Shown here: piece by piece, positions 46,624-55,787 of the stretch
Position numbering within the stretch: the stretch's first letter is position 1
Layout of the letters: every line of letters starts with the position of its first letter
Assembly (NCBI GenBank): GCA_947381435.1
Contig: CANCVE010000010.1
Location: 1-64,000, forward strand
DNA: 64,000 bases
Direction of reading: 5' to 3'
Origin: Chitinophagaceae bacterium
GTDB lineage: Bacteria > Bacteroidota > Bacteroidia > Chitinophagales > Chitinophagaceae
The notes under the pieces: generated by a model
What the model was told of the DNA's origin: nothing
Database searches by the model: none
The model's input: only the letters and a program-made list of their open reading frames with translations
Program-made: the position numbers and the translations under genes

Positions 46624-47718
46624 ATGAATAATTTTCTACATACTGAGTTTTATAATAACACAGTCGCCCTCTATTTGTGTGTGTTTTTTTCCATTGTGTT
46701 AGCCGCTATTTTAAAGCGATTAATCTCCAAATACTTTGCATCTATTCTATTTAAATTAGTAGCGCGTACAGGCAAAAAGCTAAACAAACTATCTTTTGTA
46801 AGTCTGATTATCGCCCCACTAGAGAACTTTCTATTTCTATTTATTTCGTTTGTAGCACTCGATAGACTCAATTATCCTAGCGAGCTCAACTTTAAAATAT
46901 ATAAAACCACTTTCTTCGGGGTAGTAGATTCTGCCTCCAGCATTGCGTTGGTGGTAACTTTTACCTGGCTTTGTTTGAGGGCCATCGACTTTGTAGCAAC
47001 CGTATTAGAAGAGTCTGCAACTAAAACAAACGACCATACCGAAAGCCAATTAATCATCTTTTTTAAAGACTTCTTTAAGATGATATTGGGCATCATTGGA
47101 CTATTAATGATCTTACAATTTGGATTTCATAAGGATATCGGCAATATTGTTACAGGCCTTAGTATTGTGGGTGCAGCCATTGCATTAGCCACCAAAGAAA
47201 GCTTAGAGAATTTGATTGCCTCTTTTATTATCTTTTTCGATAGACCATTTACAGTTGGTGATACCCTAAAAGTAAATAGCCTTACAGGTGTGGTTGAAAA
47301 GATTGGTTTGCGGAGTACGAGAATTAGAACTGAAGAAAAAACCTATATCTCGGTGCCCAATAAACAGATGGTTGATAGTATTATAGACAACCTGAGTATG
47401 CGCACACAACGAAGGGCAGTGACTAATTTGGAGATTAGTTTATCTGCTACTGCCGAACAATTGAAAGGATTAACTCCTGCTCTGAATAAGATTCTCCAAC
47501 GAGAAGATGTAACTAGCTTTTCTGTTTTTTTGAAGGATACTGGTCAATATGCGCACAAATTTGAAATAACCTACTTTGCAGATGCAAGCCAAAACCCCAA
47601 CGACTTTAATAGTATGCGCGAAGCTATAAATCTGGAGATAATTGCCTTAGCAGAAAAGATGAATTTACCATTAGCCAACAACAGTAATAGAATTTTCACC
47701 ATGGAAAAAGGATCATAG
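46624..47718 (+). CDS. MscS-family mechanosensitive channel
   Basis: 364 aa from the ATG at 46624 (M-N-N-F); a TTG at 46615 is possible. Four hydrophobic segments precede the pore helix region with G-L-S-I-V-G-A-A-I-A-L-A and F-D-R-P-F-T-V-G-D, the strongest MscS signatures. The C-terminal beta and alpha/beta domains follow (T-R-I-R-T, V-P-N-K-Q-M). It protects cells from osmotic downshock. Stands alone. Confidence 0.93.
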   Translation: MNNFLHTEFYNNTVALYLCVFFSIVLAAILKRLISKYFASILFKLVARTGKKLNKLSFVSLIIAPLENFLFLFISFVALDRLNYPSELNFKIYKTTFFGVVDSASSIALVVTFTWLCLRAIDFVATVLEESATKTNDHTESQLIIFFKDFFKMILGIIGLLMILQFGFHKDIGNIVTGLSIVGAAIALATKESLENLIASFIIFFDRPFTVGDTLKVNSLTGVVEKIGLRSTRIRTEEKTYISVPNKQMVDSIIDNLSMRTQRRAVTNLEISLSATAEQLKGLTPALNKILQREDVTSFSVFLKDTGQYAHKFEITYFADASQNPNDFNSMREAINLEIIALAEKMNLPLANNSNRIFTMEKGS

Positions 47719-47890
47719 GGACAACTTAGTCTATAAAACAACGGTTGGCTATCACCATTTTTGTTGCAAAAACGAAAACGTTTTCTCTAATTACCTTCAA
47801 AACAAGCTCATATAATACTTTTTATGCATAAATAAATGGATAAATTAAAATTTAATGGTAACAAACTGTCAATTATATGTTTGTATCCCC

Positions 47891-47898
47891 TAAATTTG
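47891..47898 (+). promoter_or_regulatory. Candidate Bacteroidota -7 box for icd
   Basis: TAAATTTG matches the TAnnTTTG consensus exactly, 41 nt before the icd start. I found no convincing TTG -33 box at the usual spacing, so this is only a candidate. Confidence 0.35.
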
Positions 47899-47938
47899 AA
47901 ACATCTATTTAAAGAAATAATTTATTAAAATTTTCGTT

Positions 47939-49393
47939 ATGCACAAAATCGCGGTAGCAAAAGGTGACGGTATCGGTCCAGAGATTATGGATGCAGTATT
48001 AACAATTTTCAAGGCTGCGAATGTGCCACTTGAGTATGATGTGGTAGACATGGGCAAATGGGTATTTGATAAAGGCTTTAGTAATGGGATGACACCCGAA
48101 GCGCAAGAAACCATCGAAACGTTGGGCATCTTATTTAAAGGACCAATGGAAACCCCTAAAGGAAAGGGCGTTAAAAGTGTAAACGTAACAGCCAGAAAAA
48201 CATGGAACACCTACGCTAATAAAAGAACTTTTCAAACACTGCATGGCGTTGATACCGTGTTTAGTAAAGCAGGAATTCCGATAGACATAACGATAGTAAG
48301 AGAAAATATAGAAGATACTTACGGCGGAATAGAACACATGCTTACGCACGATGTGGCACTTTGCCGTAGGTTTATTACCCGACCAGGTAGCTATCAAGTG
48401 ATAAAGTACGCATTCGAGATGGCTAAGAAAAAGGGTGCAAGACGCATAACCTGTGGCCACAAAAGCAATATCATGAAAATTACTGATGGATTATTCCTAG
48501 AGGTATTTTATGAAGTGGCAAAAGATTATCCTGAACTTAATGCTGACGATGTAATTGTTGACGACTTATGTATGAAGTTGGTAACTAAACCAGATTTGTT
48601 TGATGTTGTTGTGCTTACGAACCTTCAGGGCGACATCGTGAGTGATTTGTGTGCTGGCCTTGTTGGTGGATTGGGCTTTGCTCCTAGTGCTAATATTGGC
48701 GACCATATTTCTATTTTCGAAGCAGTTCATGGCACGGCTCCAGACATTACAGGAAAAAATATTGCCAATCCTACCGCACTCTTGTTAAGTGGCATTGGCA
48801 TGCTTCGCCATTTGGGATTGATGCAAACAAGTGCCATGATAGAAAATGCTTTATTATATACTTTGGAAAGTGGTATACATACAGGCGACTTCGGTGATAA
48901 GGCAATACCATCTGTGAATACTACATCATTTGCAGATGTGATTATAAGCAACTTTGGTAAAGAACCCGCAGTAAACCCTAAACCAATTCTTCCTGATTTA
49001 TACGTTACACCAACCATCTTTAAACTAGAAAAGAATCCAATGTTGGAGAGTGTTTCTGAAGGTGAAGAGATAATAGTTGGTGTAGATTTCTTTATTGAAA
49101 GCAATGAACAACCTACTGAAGTGGCAAATAAAAGTTTGGAACACACAATGGGCATTGCTAAACTGGTTACAATAAGTAATCGCGGTACACAAGTTTGGCC
49201 TAAGGGAAGTGTGTTTACAAATTTGGTGGATCAGTATCGTTGTCGTTTTGAAAGCATTGATGATGCTGCATTAACTCAAACAGATGTTTTAGAACTAACA
49301 AAAAGAATGATGACAGACTTTAAAGTTTGCTCGTATGAGATGCTCAATAAGTTTGGAGAGAAGAAAGGATATAGTTTAGCTCAAGGACAATAA
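47939..49393 (+). CDS. icd: NADP-type isocitrate dehydrogenase with C-terminal extension
   Basis: 484 aa. Oxidises isocitrate to 2-oxoglutarate, which korA could consume. G-D-G-I-G-P-E-I opens the chain; the substrate motifs S-V-N-V-T-A-R-K, T-I-V-R-E-N-I-E-D-T-Y and the metal site D-D-L-C-M-K and G-D-I-V-S-D follow, then H-G-T-A-P-D-I-T-G-K-N-I-A-N-P. A C-terminal domain of about 140 residues (from K-P-I-L-P-D) is typical of the Thermus/Rickettsia-like type. Cofactor type was not confirmed from residues. A terminator follows. Confidence 0.92.
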   Translation: MHKIAVAKGDGIGPEIMDAVLTIFKAANVPLEYDVVDMGKWVFDKGFSNGMTPEAQETIETLGILFKGPMETPKGKGVKSVNVTARKTWNTYANKRTFQTLHGVDTVFSKAGIPIDITIVRENIEDTYGGIEHMLTHDVALCRRFITRPGSYQVIKYAFEMAKKKGARRITCGHKSNIMKITDGLFLEVFYEVAKDYPELNADDVIVDDLCMKLVTKPDLFDVVVLTNLQGDIVSDLCAGLVGGLGFAPSANIGDHISIFEAVHGTAPDITGKNIANPTALLLSGIGMLRHLGLMQTSAMIENALLYTLESGIHTGDFGDKAIPSVNTTSFADVIISNFGKEPAVNPKPILPDLYVTPTIFKLEKNPMLESVSEGEEIIVGVDFFIESNEQPTEVANKSLEHTMGIAKLVTISNRGTQVWPKGSVFTNLVDQYRCRFESIDDAALTQTDVLELTKRMMTDFKVCSYEMLNKFGEKKGYSLAQGQ

Positions 49394-49411
49394 GTGCAAA
49401 CTAAAGGTATT

Positions 49412-49447
49412 AAAAAAGGACAGCTTTCACAAAGGCTGTCCTTTTTT
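49412..49447. terminator. Bidirectional terminator between icd and hemL
   Basis: AAAAAAGGACAGC at 49412-49424 pairs with GCTGTCCTTTTTT at 49435-49447 across a 10-nt loop. A and T runs on both sides let it serve icd (+, 18 nt past its stop) and the hem operon (-, 8 nt past hemL). Confidence 0.92.
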
Positions 49448-49455
49448 ATTTATGG

Positions 49456-50751
49456 TTAGTTGAGTATTTCTTTCAAACTTTCTTCAACAGCTGTTATAGT
49501 TTTATCTAAATCCTCATAGCTTAGGGCATTGTTCAAAAACCAACTTTCAAAAGCACTTGGCGGAAGATAAACCCCTCGATTAAGCATGGCATGGAAGAAC
49601 TTTTTAAAGAGTTCATTATTGGCTGCTGCTGCCGAAGCAAAGTCAGTAACAGGATGCTCACTAAAATGAATACTAATCATCGAGCCAAGGTGATTGATAA
49701 CATAAGGTGTACCGGAGGCCTTCAATACTTTATCTAATCCTTCTTTCAGATACAAAGTTTTTGCATCGAGTTCTTTCAATATTTCAGGATTATCTTTTAG
49801 GATAGATAGCAATGTATAACCTGCAATCATCGCAATAGGATTACCACTTAATGTTCCTGCTTGATATACATTACCCAACGGAGAAACCACTTCCATAATG
49901 TGACGCTTGCCACCAAAAGCACCCACAGGCATACCCGCACCAATCACTTTTCCATAGGTTACAAGGTCGGCATCAATACCCAACTTTTCTTGTACACCAC
50001 CCAAAGCCAAACGGAAACCAGTCATTACTTCATCGAATATCAAAACAATATTATGATCATCACAAATCTTTCTTAATCCTTTCAAGAAGCCTTCTTTCGG
50101 TAAGATACAACCCATATTGCCAGCCACCGCCTCTATAATAATAGCTGCAACTTGATCTTTGTTTTCATTCACCAATTGTTCCACTGCTTCCAAATCGTTG
50201 TAGGCACAATTGAGGGTATCGTTGGCGACACCAGCAGTAACGCCTGGCACCGTCTGAATATTAAAGGTGGCTACACCACTACCAGCTTTTACCAAAAAAC
50301 TATCGGCATGACCATGATAACAACCCTCGAACTTAATAATTTTATTGCGCCCAGTATAACCTCTCGCCACACGAACCGCACTCATACAAGCCTCGGTTCC
50401 GCTACTCACCATCCGTATCAAATCTACATTTGGCGACATACTCTTTATCAGTTCAGCCATCTTTATTTCCAACTCTGTAGGCGCACCATAAGAAGTAGAA
50501 TACACGGCTTGATCTTGTATGGCTTTGATAACAGGCTCGTAGGCATGCCCCAAAATCATAGGACCCCAAGAAGCGATATAGTCTATGTACTGATTATCAT
50601 CGGCATCATATAGATAAGCACCCTTTGCTTTTTTAATGAAAAGTGGTGTTCCACCCACACTTTTAAAAGCACGAACTGGAGAATTGACACCTCCCGGAAT
50701 GGATCCCTGTGCGCGAGCAAATAAGGTTTGACTAGTTGTAATATTTTTCAT
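49456..50751 (-). CDS. hemL: Glutamate-1-semialdehyde 2,1-aminomutase
   Basis: 431 aa. PLP enzyme that makes 5-aminolevulinate in the C5 pathway. [11 protein letters not shown] opens the family; [10 protein letters not shown] and [10 protein letters not shown] follow, with the PLP Lys in [12 protein letters not shown]. Full length. Last gene of the hem operon, 29 nt after hemB. Confidence 0.97.
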   Translation of the reverse strand: MKNITTSQTLFARAQGSIPGGVNSPVRAFKSVGGTPLFIKKAKGAYLYDADDNQYIDYIASWGPMILGHAYEPVIKAIQDQAVYSTSYGAPTELEIKMAELIKSMSPNVDLIRMVSSGTEACMSAVRVARGYTGRNKIIKFEGCYHGHADSFLVKAGSGVATFNIQTVPGVTAGVANDTLNCAYNDLEAVEQLVNENKDQVAAIIIEAVAGNMGCILPKEGFLKGLRKICDDHNIVLIFDEVMTGFRLALGGVQEKLGIDADLVTYGKVIGAGMPVGAFGGKRHIMEVVSPLGNVYQAGTLSGNPIAMIAGYTLLSILKDNPEILKELDAKTLYLKEGLDKVLKASGTPYVINHLGSMISIHFSEHPVTDFASAAAANNELFKKFFHAMLNRGVYLPPSAFESWFLNNALSYEDLDKTITAVEESLKEILN

Positions 50752-50780
50752 TGTGAAAGAAGTTGAAAGTATTTGTGAAG

Positions 50781-51755
50781 TTAATTAATCAATCGGATAA
50801 CGTCTTTTGCAAAATAGGTAGCAATCAAATCGGCACCTGCTCGTTTGATGGATGTAATGGTTTCCAAAATGGCTTTGTCCTCATCAATCCAGCCCATCTT
50901 AGCAGCCGCTTTAATCATGGCATATTCGCCACTGATATTATAGGCACTCACAGGAATATCGACTGCATTTTTCACTTCACGTATGATGTCTAAATAAGAT
51001 AAAGCGGGTTTTACCATTACAATATCTGCACCTTCTTCCACATCCATCAAAGTTTCTTTTACAGCTTCCAAACGATTGTGATAATCCATTTGATAAGTCT
51101 TTTTATCACCAAAGCCTGGCGCAGAATCAAGCGCATCCCTAAACGGGCCATAAAAGCACGAAGCATATTTGGCACTGTAAGCCATGATGCCCGTTTTGGT
51201 AAAATTATTTTCTTCCAATGCCTGCCGGATAGCCGCTATCCTTCCATCCATCATATCACTAGGTGCCACAAAATCAGCTCCAGCAGCAGCATGACTAACA
51301 CTCATATTTGCCAAAACATCTACGGTAATATCGTTTACAATCTCTCCATTTATTACTACCCCATCATGTCCATCCGAAGAAAATGGGTCAAGCGCAACAT
51401 CGGTCATAACTACCATTCCTGGCACTGCATCTTTTATGGCTTTAATGCTTCGTTGCATTAATCCGTCAGGATTAATAGCTTCAGTTCCATACTGGTTTTT
51501 CAGTTCATCCTTACATTTTACAAATAGCAAGACGCACTTCAATCCCATTGCCCAAAGCTCTTTTACTTCCTTGATTGTATTGTCTAAACTATACCTAAAA
51601 TAACCTTGCATAGACGCAATCTCTTCCTTTACGCCCTCCCCTTCTACAATAAATAGGGGCACAATAAAATCATTTGGGGATAGAATTGTCTCTGCAACTA
51701 TACTTCTGATAGATGGTGACTGGCGAAGGATTCTGTTTCTGCGATTAAGTATCAT
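50781..51755 (-). CDS. hemB: Delta-aminolevulinic acid dehydratase (porphobilinogen synthase)
   Basis: 324 aa. Joins two 5-aminolevulinates. Schiff-base lysines are in [14 protein letters not shown] and [22 protein letters not shown] is the active-site lid region; it lacks the C-x-C-x-Y of zinc-type enzymes, suggesting a magnesium-type enzyme. The gene is preceded by array G, which may hold an internal promoter. Confidence 0.97.
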   Translation of the reverse strand: MILNRRNRILRQSPSIRSIVAETILSPNDFIVPLFIVEGEGVKEEIASMQGYFRYSLDNTIKEVKELWAMGLKCVLLFVKCKDELKNQYGTEAINPDGLMQRSIKAIKDAVPGMVVMTDVALDPFSSDGHDGVVINGEIVNDITVDVLANMSVSHAAAGADFVAPSDMMDGRIAAIRQALEENNFTKTGIMAYSAKYASCFYGPFRDALDSAPGFGDKKTYQMDYHNRLEAVKETLMDVEEGADIVMVKPALSYLDIIREVKNAVDIPVSAYNISGEYAMIKAAAKMGWIDEDKAILETITSIKRAGADLIATYFAKDVIRLIN

Positions 51756-51813
51756 TGTATCTATTTAGATTAAAAATGTCTATTAAAATTGTCATAGTTT
51801 CTTAGTAAGTGCT

Positions 51814-52002
51814 CTATTTCATTGTGGAACTAATTTATTCCCTTAGGGAACTAATCTATTTCCTTGTGTAACCAATCTATTTCCATATAGAACCAATTTA
51901 TTTCCTTATTGAACTAATCTATTTACTTATTGAACTAATCTATTTCCTTATTGAACTAATCTATTTCCTTATTGAACCAATCCATTTCCTTATTGATTTA
52001 TT
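51814..52002. repeat. 21-nt tandem array G (9 units) inside the hem operon
   Basis: Nine indel-free units from 51814 in steps of 21; the core is CTATTTCCTTATTGAAC followed by TAAT or CAAT. The later units (6-8) are nearly identical, the first three more diverged, which suggests growth at one end. It occupies the hemF-hemB gap, 6 nt past the hemF stop and 59 nt before the hemB start. Confidence 0.95.
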
Positions 52003-52008
52003 GGTCTT

Positions 52009-52941
52009 TTAACCTAAAAAATCCCTAGGATTCAAACAGGCCTGCAACAATTTATCTTCTTCGCTACCAGTAATCGGTTGATAATTGTATTCAAAACGAA
52101 CTGTTGGCGGTAAGCTCATCAAGATACTTTCAATCCTTCCATTAGTACGTAATCCAAATAAAGTACCTCTGTCATGCACTAAATTAAACTCAGTATATCT
52201 GCCACGGCGTATTTCCTGCCAATGTTTCTGCGCTGCAGTGTAAGGAATATTCTTTCTTTTAGATACGATAGGAATGTATGCTTCTGTAAATTCATTGCCA
52301 CAAGCTTGACCAAAACTCATCCAGAAATTAACATCGTTAGTCTCTGATGGACGCTGATAATCGTAGAAAATGCCACCAATTCCCCTGCGCTCATTATTAC
52401 GATGAAAGTTTACAAAGTAATCATCACAATGCTTTTTAAAGGAAGGATAAAAGGTTTCATCAAACTCGTCGCACACATTTTTATAAGTTTGGTGAAAATG
52501 AATTGCATCCTCATCAAACAAATAATAAGGCGTTAAATCGGTACCACCACCAAACCAACGGTCAATAACCTCCCCGTTCTCGTTGTATAGCTCAAACATC
52601 CGATAATTGCAATGGACCGTAGGCACAAAAGGATTGATGGGATGTAAAACAAGGCTCAACCCGCAAGCAAACCAAGACAATTCCTTATCAATAACCTGAG
52701 CCGGAAGTTTCAATTGATTGCGCATGGCATCGGTAACTACTCCCTCAACAGCCGAAGTATTAACACCACCTTTTTCAAACACATTGCCATTGGCAATAAC
52801 CCTAGTCTTGCCACCACCACCTTCTGGACGAACCCATACATCTTCTACAAAAGTGGCTTTGCCATCCTCTGCTTCAAGTGCAGCACAGATATTATCCTGC
52901 AAAGAGTGTATATAGTTTATCCATTGTTGTTTGATGCTCAT
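52009..52941 (-). CDS. hemF: Oxygen-dependent coproporphyrinogen III oxidase
   Basis: 310 aa from the ATG at 52941 (M-S-I-K-Q-Q-W), the start that clears the upstream nuclease stop; ATGs at 52956 and 52968 would overlap it. The family motifs are complete: W-V-R-P-E-G-G-G-G-K-T-R, W-F-G-G-G-T-D-L-T-P-Y-Y and R-R-G-I-G-G-I-F-Y-D-Y. It uses O2, so heme synthesis here is suited to aerobic life; a hemN is not in this window. Confidence 0.96.
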   Translation of the reverse strand: MSIKQQWINYIHSLQDNICAALEAEDGKATFVEDVWVRPEGGGGKTRVIANGNVFEKGGVNTSAVEGVVTDAMRNQLKLPAQVIDKELSWFACGLSLVLHPINPFVPTVHCNYRMFELYNENGEVIDRWFGGGTDLTPYYLFDEDAIHFHQTYKNVCDEFDETFYPSFKKHCDDYFVNFHRNNERRGIGGIFYDYQRPSETNDVNFWMSFGQACGNEFTEAYIPIVSKRKNIPYTAAQKHWQEIRRGRYTEFNLVHDRGTLFGLRTNGRIESILMSLPPTVRFEYNYQPITGSEEDKLLQACLNPRDFLG

Positions 52942-52945
52942 ATCT

Positions 52946-53959
52946 CTAAAACTCATCTTCGTTTTCAATTAGTTTTGCTAGTTGTTTTGCCAATAATTCT
53001 TTGTCAGGCAAGTATAATTGGTATTTACTAAGCAATACTTTATTAGTAATGCTATCAGTCGCGTACTCCACTAGAATATGATTTTTATAAGCTCCCAATA
53101 TTATTCCAACTGGCTCATTATCGCCTTCTGTAGCTTCTTCTTTTTTGAAATAATTTAGGTAAAGATTCATTTGACCAATATCCTGATGATCTATTTCTCC
53201 TCTTTTAAGGTCTATTAAAACAAAACATTTAAGAATTCGATGATAAAAAAGTAGGTCAAGATAAAAATGTTTTCCTCCAAGACTCATCCTATATTGTCTG
53301 CCAATAAAAGCGAATCCCTTTCCCATCTCCATAATAAACTGCTGTAGATTGCTTATTATTTTATCTTCTAATTCTCCCTCTAAATATTTGAATTGTTGTG
53401 GAATATTTAAAAATTCCAATACGAATGGATCTTTTATTAAATCTTCGGGTGTCTCTACGGAATGACCTTCTCTAGCAAGTTTCAAAACGCCTTCTTTGTC
53501 TTTACTCAATGCTATTCTATGAAAAAGCATGCTGTTCATTTCTCTCCTTAGCTCTCGAACACTCCATTTTTCTTTTTCACATTGCTTACTATAAAAGCTA
53601 ATTTCTAGGTCGGTATCAGCCTTTAATATTTCATAATAATGACTCCATGTCAATATGCGGGACACTGTCCCGCATATTGGGAATGCTAAATATAGCTTTC
53701 GGATATATTGTAAATTAGTGCGACCAAACCCCTTTCCATAAGCCAAACTTAAGTCCTTAGAAAGCCGTTCAAAAAGTTGAGACCCATATTCAGCCTTATC
53801 ATTTCCTTTCTGCTCAAACTCAACAATATATCTTCCAATCTCCCAATAGGTATTTACAAGAATTGTATTTACAGATTGAACAGCTTTTAGCCGGCCGTCA
53901 TGTAATAGAACTCCAATGTGTTCTACTAAAGACTGATATTTATTTTCTTGTATTTGCAT
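52946..53959 (-). CDS. YhcG-like PDDEXK nuclease-domain protein (DUF1016)
   Basis: 337 aa. The N-terminal DUF1016 helical domain has W-E-I-G-R-Y-I-V-E-F-E-Q and Y-G-S-Q-L-F-E-R-L-S-K-D-L. The middle has L-T-W-S-H-Y-Y-E-I-L-K, W-S-V-R-E-L-R-R and M-L-F-H-R-I-A-L-S. The PDDEXK-like nuclease domain (about 200-310) has the catalytic set in G-G-K-H-F-Y-L-D-L-L-F-Y and V-L-I-D-L-K-R-G-E. Such proteins are suspected in defence or recombination. It is embedded in the hem operon, 44 nt after hemE and 4 nt before the hemF start, with no link to heme. A perfect palindrome lies within it. Confidence 0.88.
   Translation of the reverse strand: MQIQENKYQSLVEHIGVLLHDGRLKAVQSVNTILVNTYWEIGRYIVEFEQKGNDKAEYGSQLFERLSKDLSLAYGKGFGRTNLQYIRKLYLAFPICGTVSRILTWSHYYEILKADTDLEISFYSKQCEKEKWSVRELRREMNSMLFHRIALSKDKEGVLKLAREGHSVETPEDLIKDPFVLEFLNIPQQFKYLEGELEDKIISNLQQFIMEMGKGFAFIGRQYRMSLGGKHFYLDLLFYHRILKCFVLIDLKRGEIDHQDIGQMNLYLNYFKKEEATEGDNEPVGIILGAYKNHILVEYATDSITNKVLLSKYQLYLPDKELLAKQLAKLIENEDEF
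53651..53679. repeat. Perfect intragenic palindrome in the YhcG-like gene
   Basis: CAATATGCGGGACA at 53651-53664 and its exact complement at 53666-53679 with a single C at the centre (14-bp arms). It encodes P-I-C-G-T-V-S-R-I-L just before the conserved L-T-W-S-H-Y. Against E. coli YhcG (from memory) there is no insertion, so the reading is part of the normal protein. Confidence 0.85.
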
Positions 53960-53974
53960 AACTGCGAATTAGTA

Positions 53975-54020
53975 AAGAGTATAAGTTACAAAAGACTCAT
54001 AACTCAAAACTCATAACTTT
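53975..54020. repeat. Heptamer-word array H9 (GTTATGA vocabulary)
   Basis: Read on the minus strand the words are GTTAAAA, GTTATGA, GTTTTGA, GTTATGA, GTCTTTT in 7-nt steps. It overlaps the hemE stop (54004) and so supplies the last residues K-S-Y-E-F of HemE. Confidence 0.75.
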
Positions 54021-55029
54021 TAACTGTATCCACAAAAGCCTTTGCGTGATCCACAGGAACGTGTGGCAAAATGCCATGACCTAAGTTTGCAACATACCTT
54101 CCCTTGCCAAAAGCCTGCAACATTTCTGTTACTTCTTTCTTTATTACTGGGATTGGGGCAAGCAGTTTAGCCGGATCAAAGTTGCCCTGAAGGGTAATGT
54201 TGTCACCTACAAATTGTCTGGCAGTGGCAGGTTTTATGCACCAATCAATGCCCAAGCCTGCTGCACCTGTTGCTGCCATTACATCAAGACTTTGCCATGC
54301 CCCCTTAGCAAATACTATTGTTAACACTACATCTTTTAATGCTGCAACAATCTGCCTGATATAATGCAAAGAATAAGTTTCAAAGTCGTGCGGACTTAAC
54401 AACCCACCCCAACTATCAAATATCTGTACCACATCTGCCCCCGCTTTGGCTTGCGCCTTTAGGTATGCAATGGTGGTATCGGTAATCATTTGCAGTAATG
54501 TGTGTGCTAGTTCAGGTTGGGTATAGCAGAACTCTTTAACCTTATCAAAAGTTTTTGATCCTTTGCCTTCCACCATATAACAAAGCAATGTCCAAGGTGC
54601 ACCAGCAAAACCTATCAATGGCACACGGTCATTTAATTCTTGTTTTATTAGCTTTATTGCTTTAAAAACATATCCCAAAGTTTCTTCCACATCAGGCACA
54701 CGCACTCTTTGCAAATCAGCAACGGTTGCAATGGGATTAGGCAATATCGGGCCTTTGCTTTCAATCAATTGTACTTCTAAACCCATTGCTTGTGGAACAA
54801 CCAATATATCTGAGAACAATATTGCGGCATCTACACCCACAATATTAACTGGCTGAATAGTTATCTCTGCAGCCAATTCGGGTGTTTGACACCTTTCGAA
54901 GAAGCCATACTTATTTTTAATAACCATGTATTCTGGCAAGTACCTTCCCGCTTGACGCATCATCCATACTGGTACTCTTTCCGTAGGTTCTCCACGTAGT
55001 GTTCTTAATAATAAATCGTTTTGTAGCAC
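54004..55029 (-). CDS. hemE: Uroporphyrinogen decarboxylase
   Basis: 341 aa using a GTG start at 55029. Removes four carboxyl groups from uroporphyrinogen III. The signature [11 protein letters not shown] and [11 protein letters not shown], with F-D-S-W-G-G and N-L-G-H-G-I-L-P, are intact. Its last residues are encoded by word array H9. It is 23 nt after hemD. Confidence 0.96.
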   Translation of the reverse strand: MLQNDLLLRTLRGEPTERVPVWMMRQAGRYLPEYMVIKNKYGFFERCQTPELAAEITIQPVNIVGVDAAILFSDILVVPQAMGLEVQLIESKGPILPNPIATVADLQRVRVPDVEETLGYVFKAIKLIKQELNDRVPLIGFAGAPWTLLCYMVEGKGSKTFDKVKEFCYTQPELAHTLLQMITDTTIAYLKAQAKAGADVVQIFDSWGGLLSPHDFETYSLHYIRQIVAALKDVVLTIVFAKGAWQSLDVMAATGAAGLGIDWCIKPATARQFVGDNITLQGNFDPAKLLAPIPVIKKEVTEMLQAFGKGRYVANLGHGILPHVPVDHAKAFVDTVKSYEF

Positions 55030-55033
55030 TATC

Positions 55034-55066
55034 TTTAATTATGAATTGTGAGTTATGAATTATAAT
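55034..55066. repeat. Heptamer-word array H10 (ATTATGA vocabulary)
   Basis: ATTATGA, ATTGTGA, GTTATGA, ATTATAA in 7-nt steps, with a weak AATTAT/ATAATT pairing. It overlaps the hemD stop (55053) and supplies its last residues (Y-N-S). Confidence 0.7.
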
Positions 55067-55772
55067 TTGCAAGGTCTTTAGTAAAATATTCAATTGCTTT
55101 CTTCACCAGATTATCTTTTTCGGGTGAATCTGCTTTAACAACAGTATTGGATGAATAGTTGGCAATTGCATTAGCCGTGGTATTACCAATGGCAAATAGA
55201 ATGGTGATGTCTGCCGCCTTATTAACTGAAAAGAAACTATCCACTGCACTCGGACTAAAGAATAAGATGGCATCATAAGCAATTATAATTTCCTGAGGCG
55301 TAACAATTGTTTCATAAACAACCACTTCTTTCAGGGCAATTTGATGCTCCTTTAGTAGTTGAGGCAATTCATCTCTACGTATGTTTCCACAAAAGAAGAC
55401 TGCCTCTTGTGTGCCATTAGCAATCATCCCCTCTGCGAGAGATAGGGCATCTTTTCCTGTTCCTTTAATGCTATCAGCCCCAAAATAATCCTTTATGATT
55501 GTTTTAGTAGTTCCGCCCATGCAGTAAATGTCCCAAATAGGTTTTATACCTTCCAGACTTTCAATGATGGCCTCTGCGGCATTCATGCTGGTAAAAACAA
55601 TGGTATTCTTCGTTTCTGCTAAAGCCTGAATGCTTTCTTTTTTAGATTGATTGATAGAAACTGTTGTATCAATAAATGAAATACAATCTATCGAAATATC
55701 CTTTGATGCTGCTTCCTCAATTAGCAGTGTATCAATGGGGCGAGTACTTAATATATTGATAGAATGATTCAA
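55053..55772 (-). CDS. hemD: Uroporphyrinogen-III synthase
   Basis: 239 aa from a TTG at 55772; no in-frame ATG exists between the hemC stop and the conserved N terminus I-N-I-L-S-T-R-P-I-D. HemD is poorly conserved, but the I-V-F-T-S-M-N-A-A-E-A motif, the G-T-G-K-D-A-L-S-L-A turn and I-L-F-F-S-P-S-A-V-D-S-F-F fit. It closes and inverts ring D of hydroxymethylbilane. Position between hemC and hemE supports the call. Confidence 0.9.
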   Translation of the reverse strand: MNHSINILSTRPIDTLLIEEAASKDISIDCISFIDTTVSINQSKKESIQALAETKNTIVFTSMNAAEAIIESLEGIKPIWDIYCMGGTTKTIIKDYFGADSIKGTGKDALSLAEGMIANGTQEAVFFCGNIRRDELPQLLKEHQIALKEVVVYETIVTPQEIIIAYDAILFFSPSAVDSFFSVNKAADITILFAIGNTTANAIANYSSNTVVKADSPEKDNLVKKAIEYFTKDLANYNS

Positions 55773-55787
55773 TGTAAAGTTTATAAA

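Noticed and set aside
960-52002. 21-nt arrays as CRISPR
   Set aside because: Units are contiguous with no spacers of constant length and no cas genes are present.
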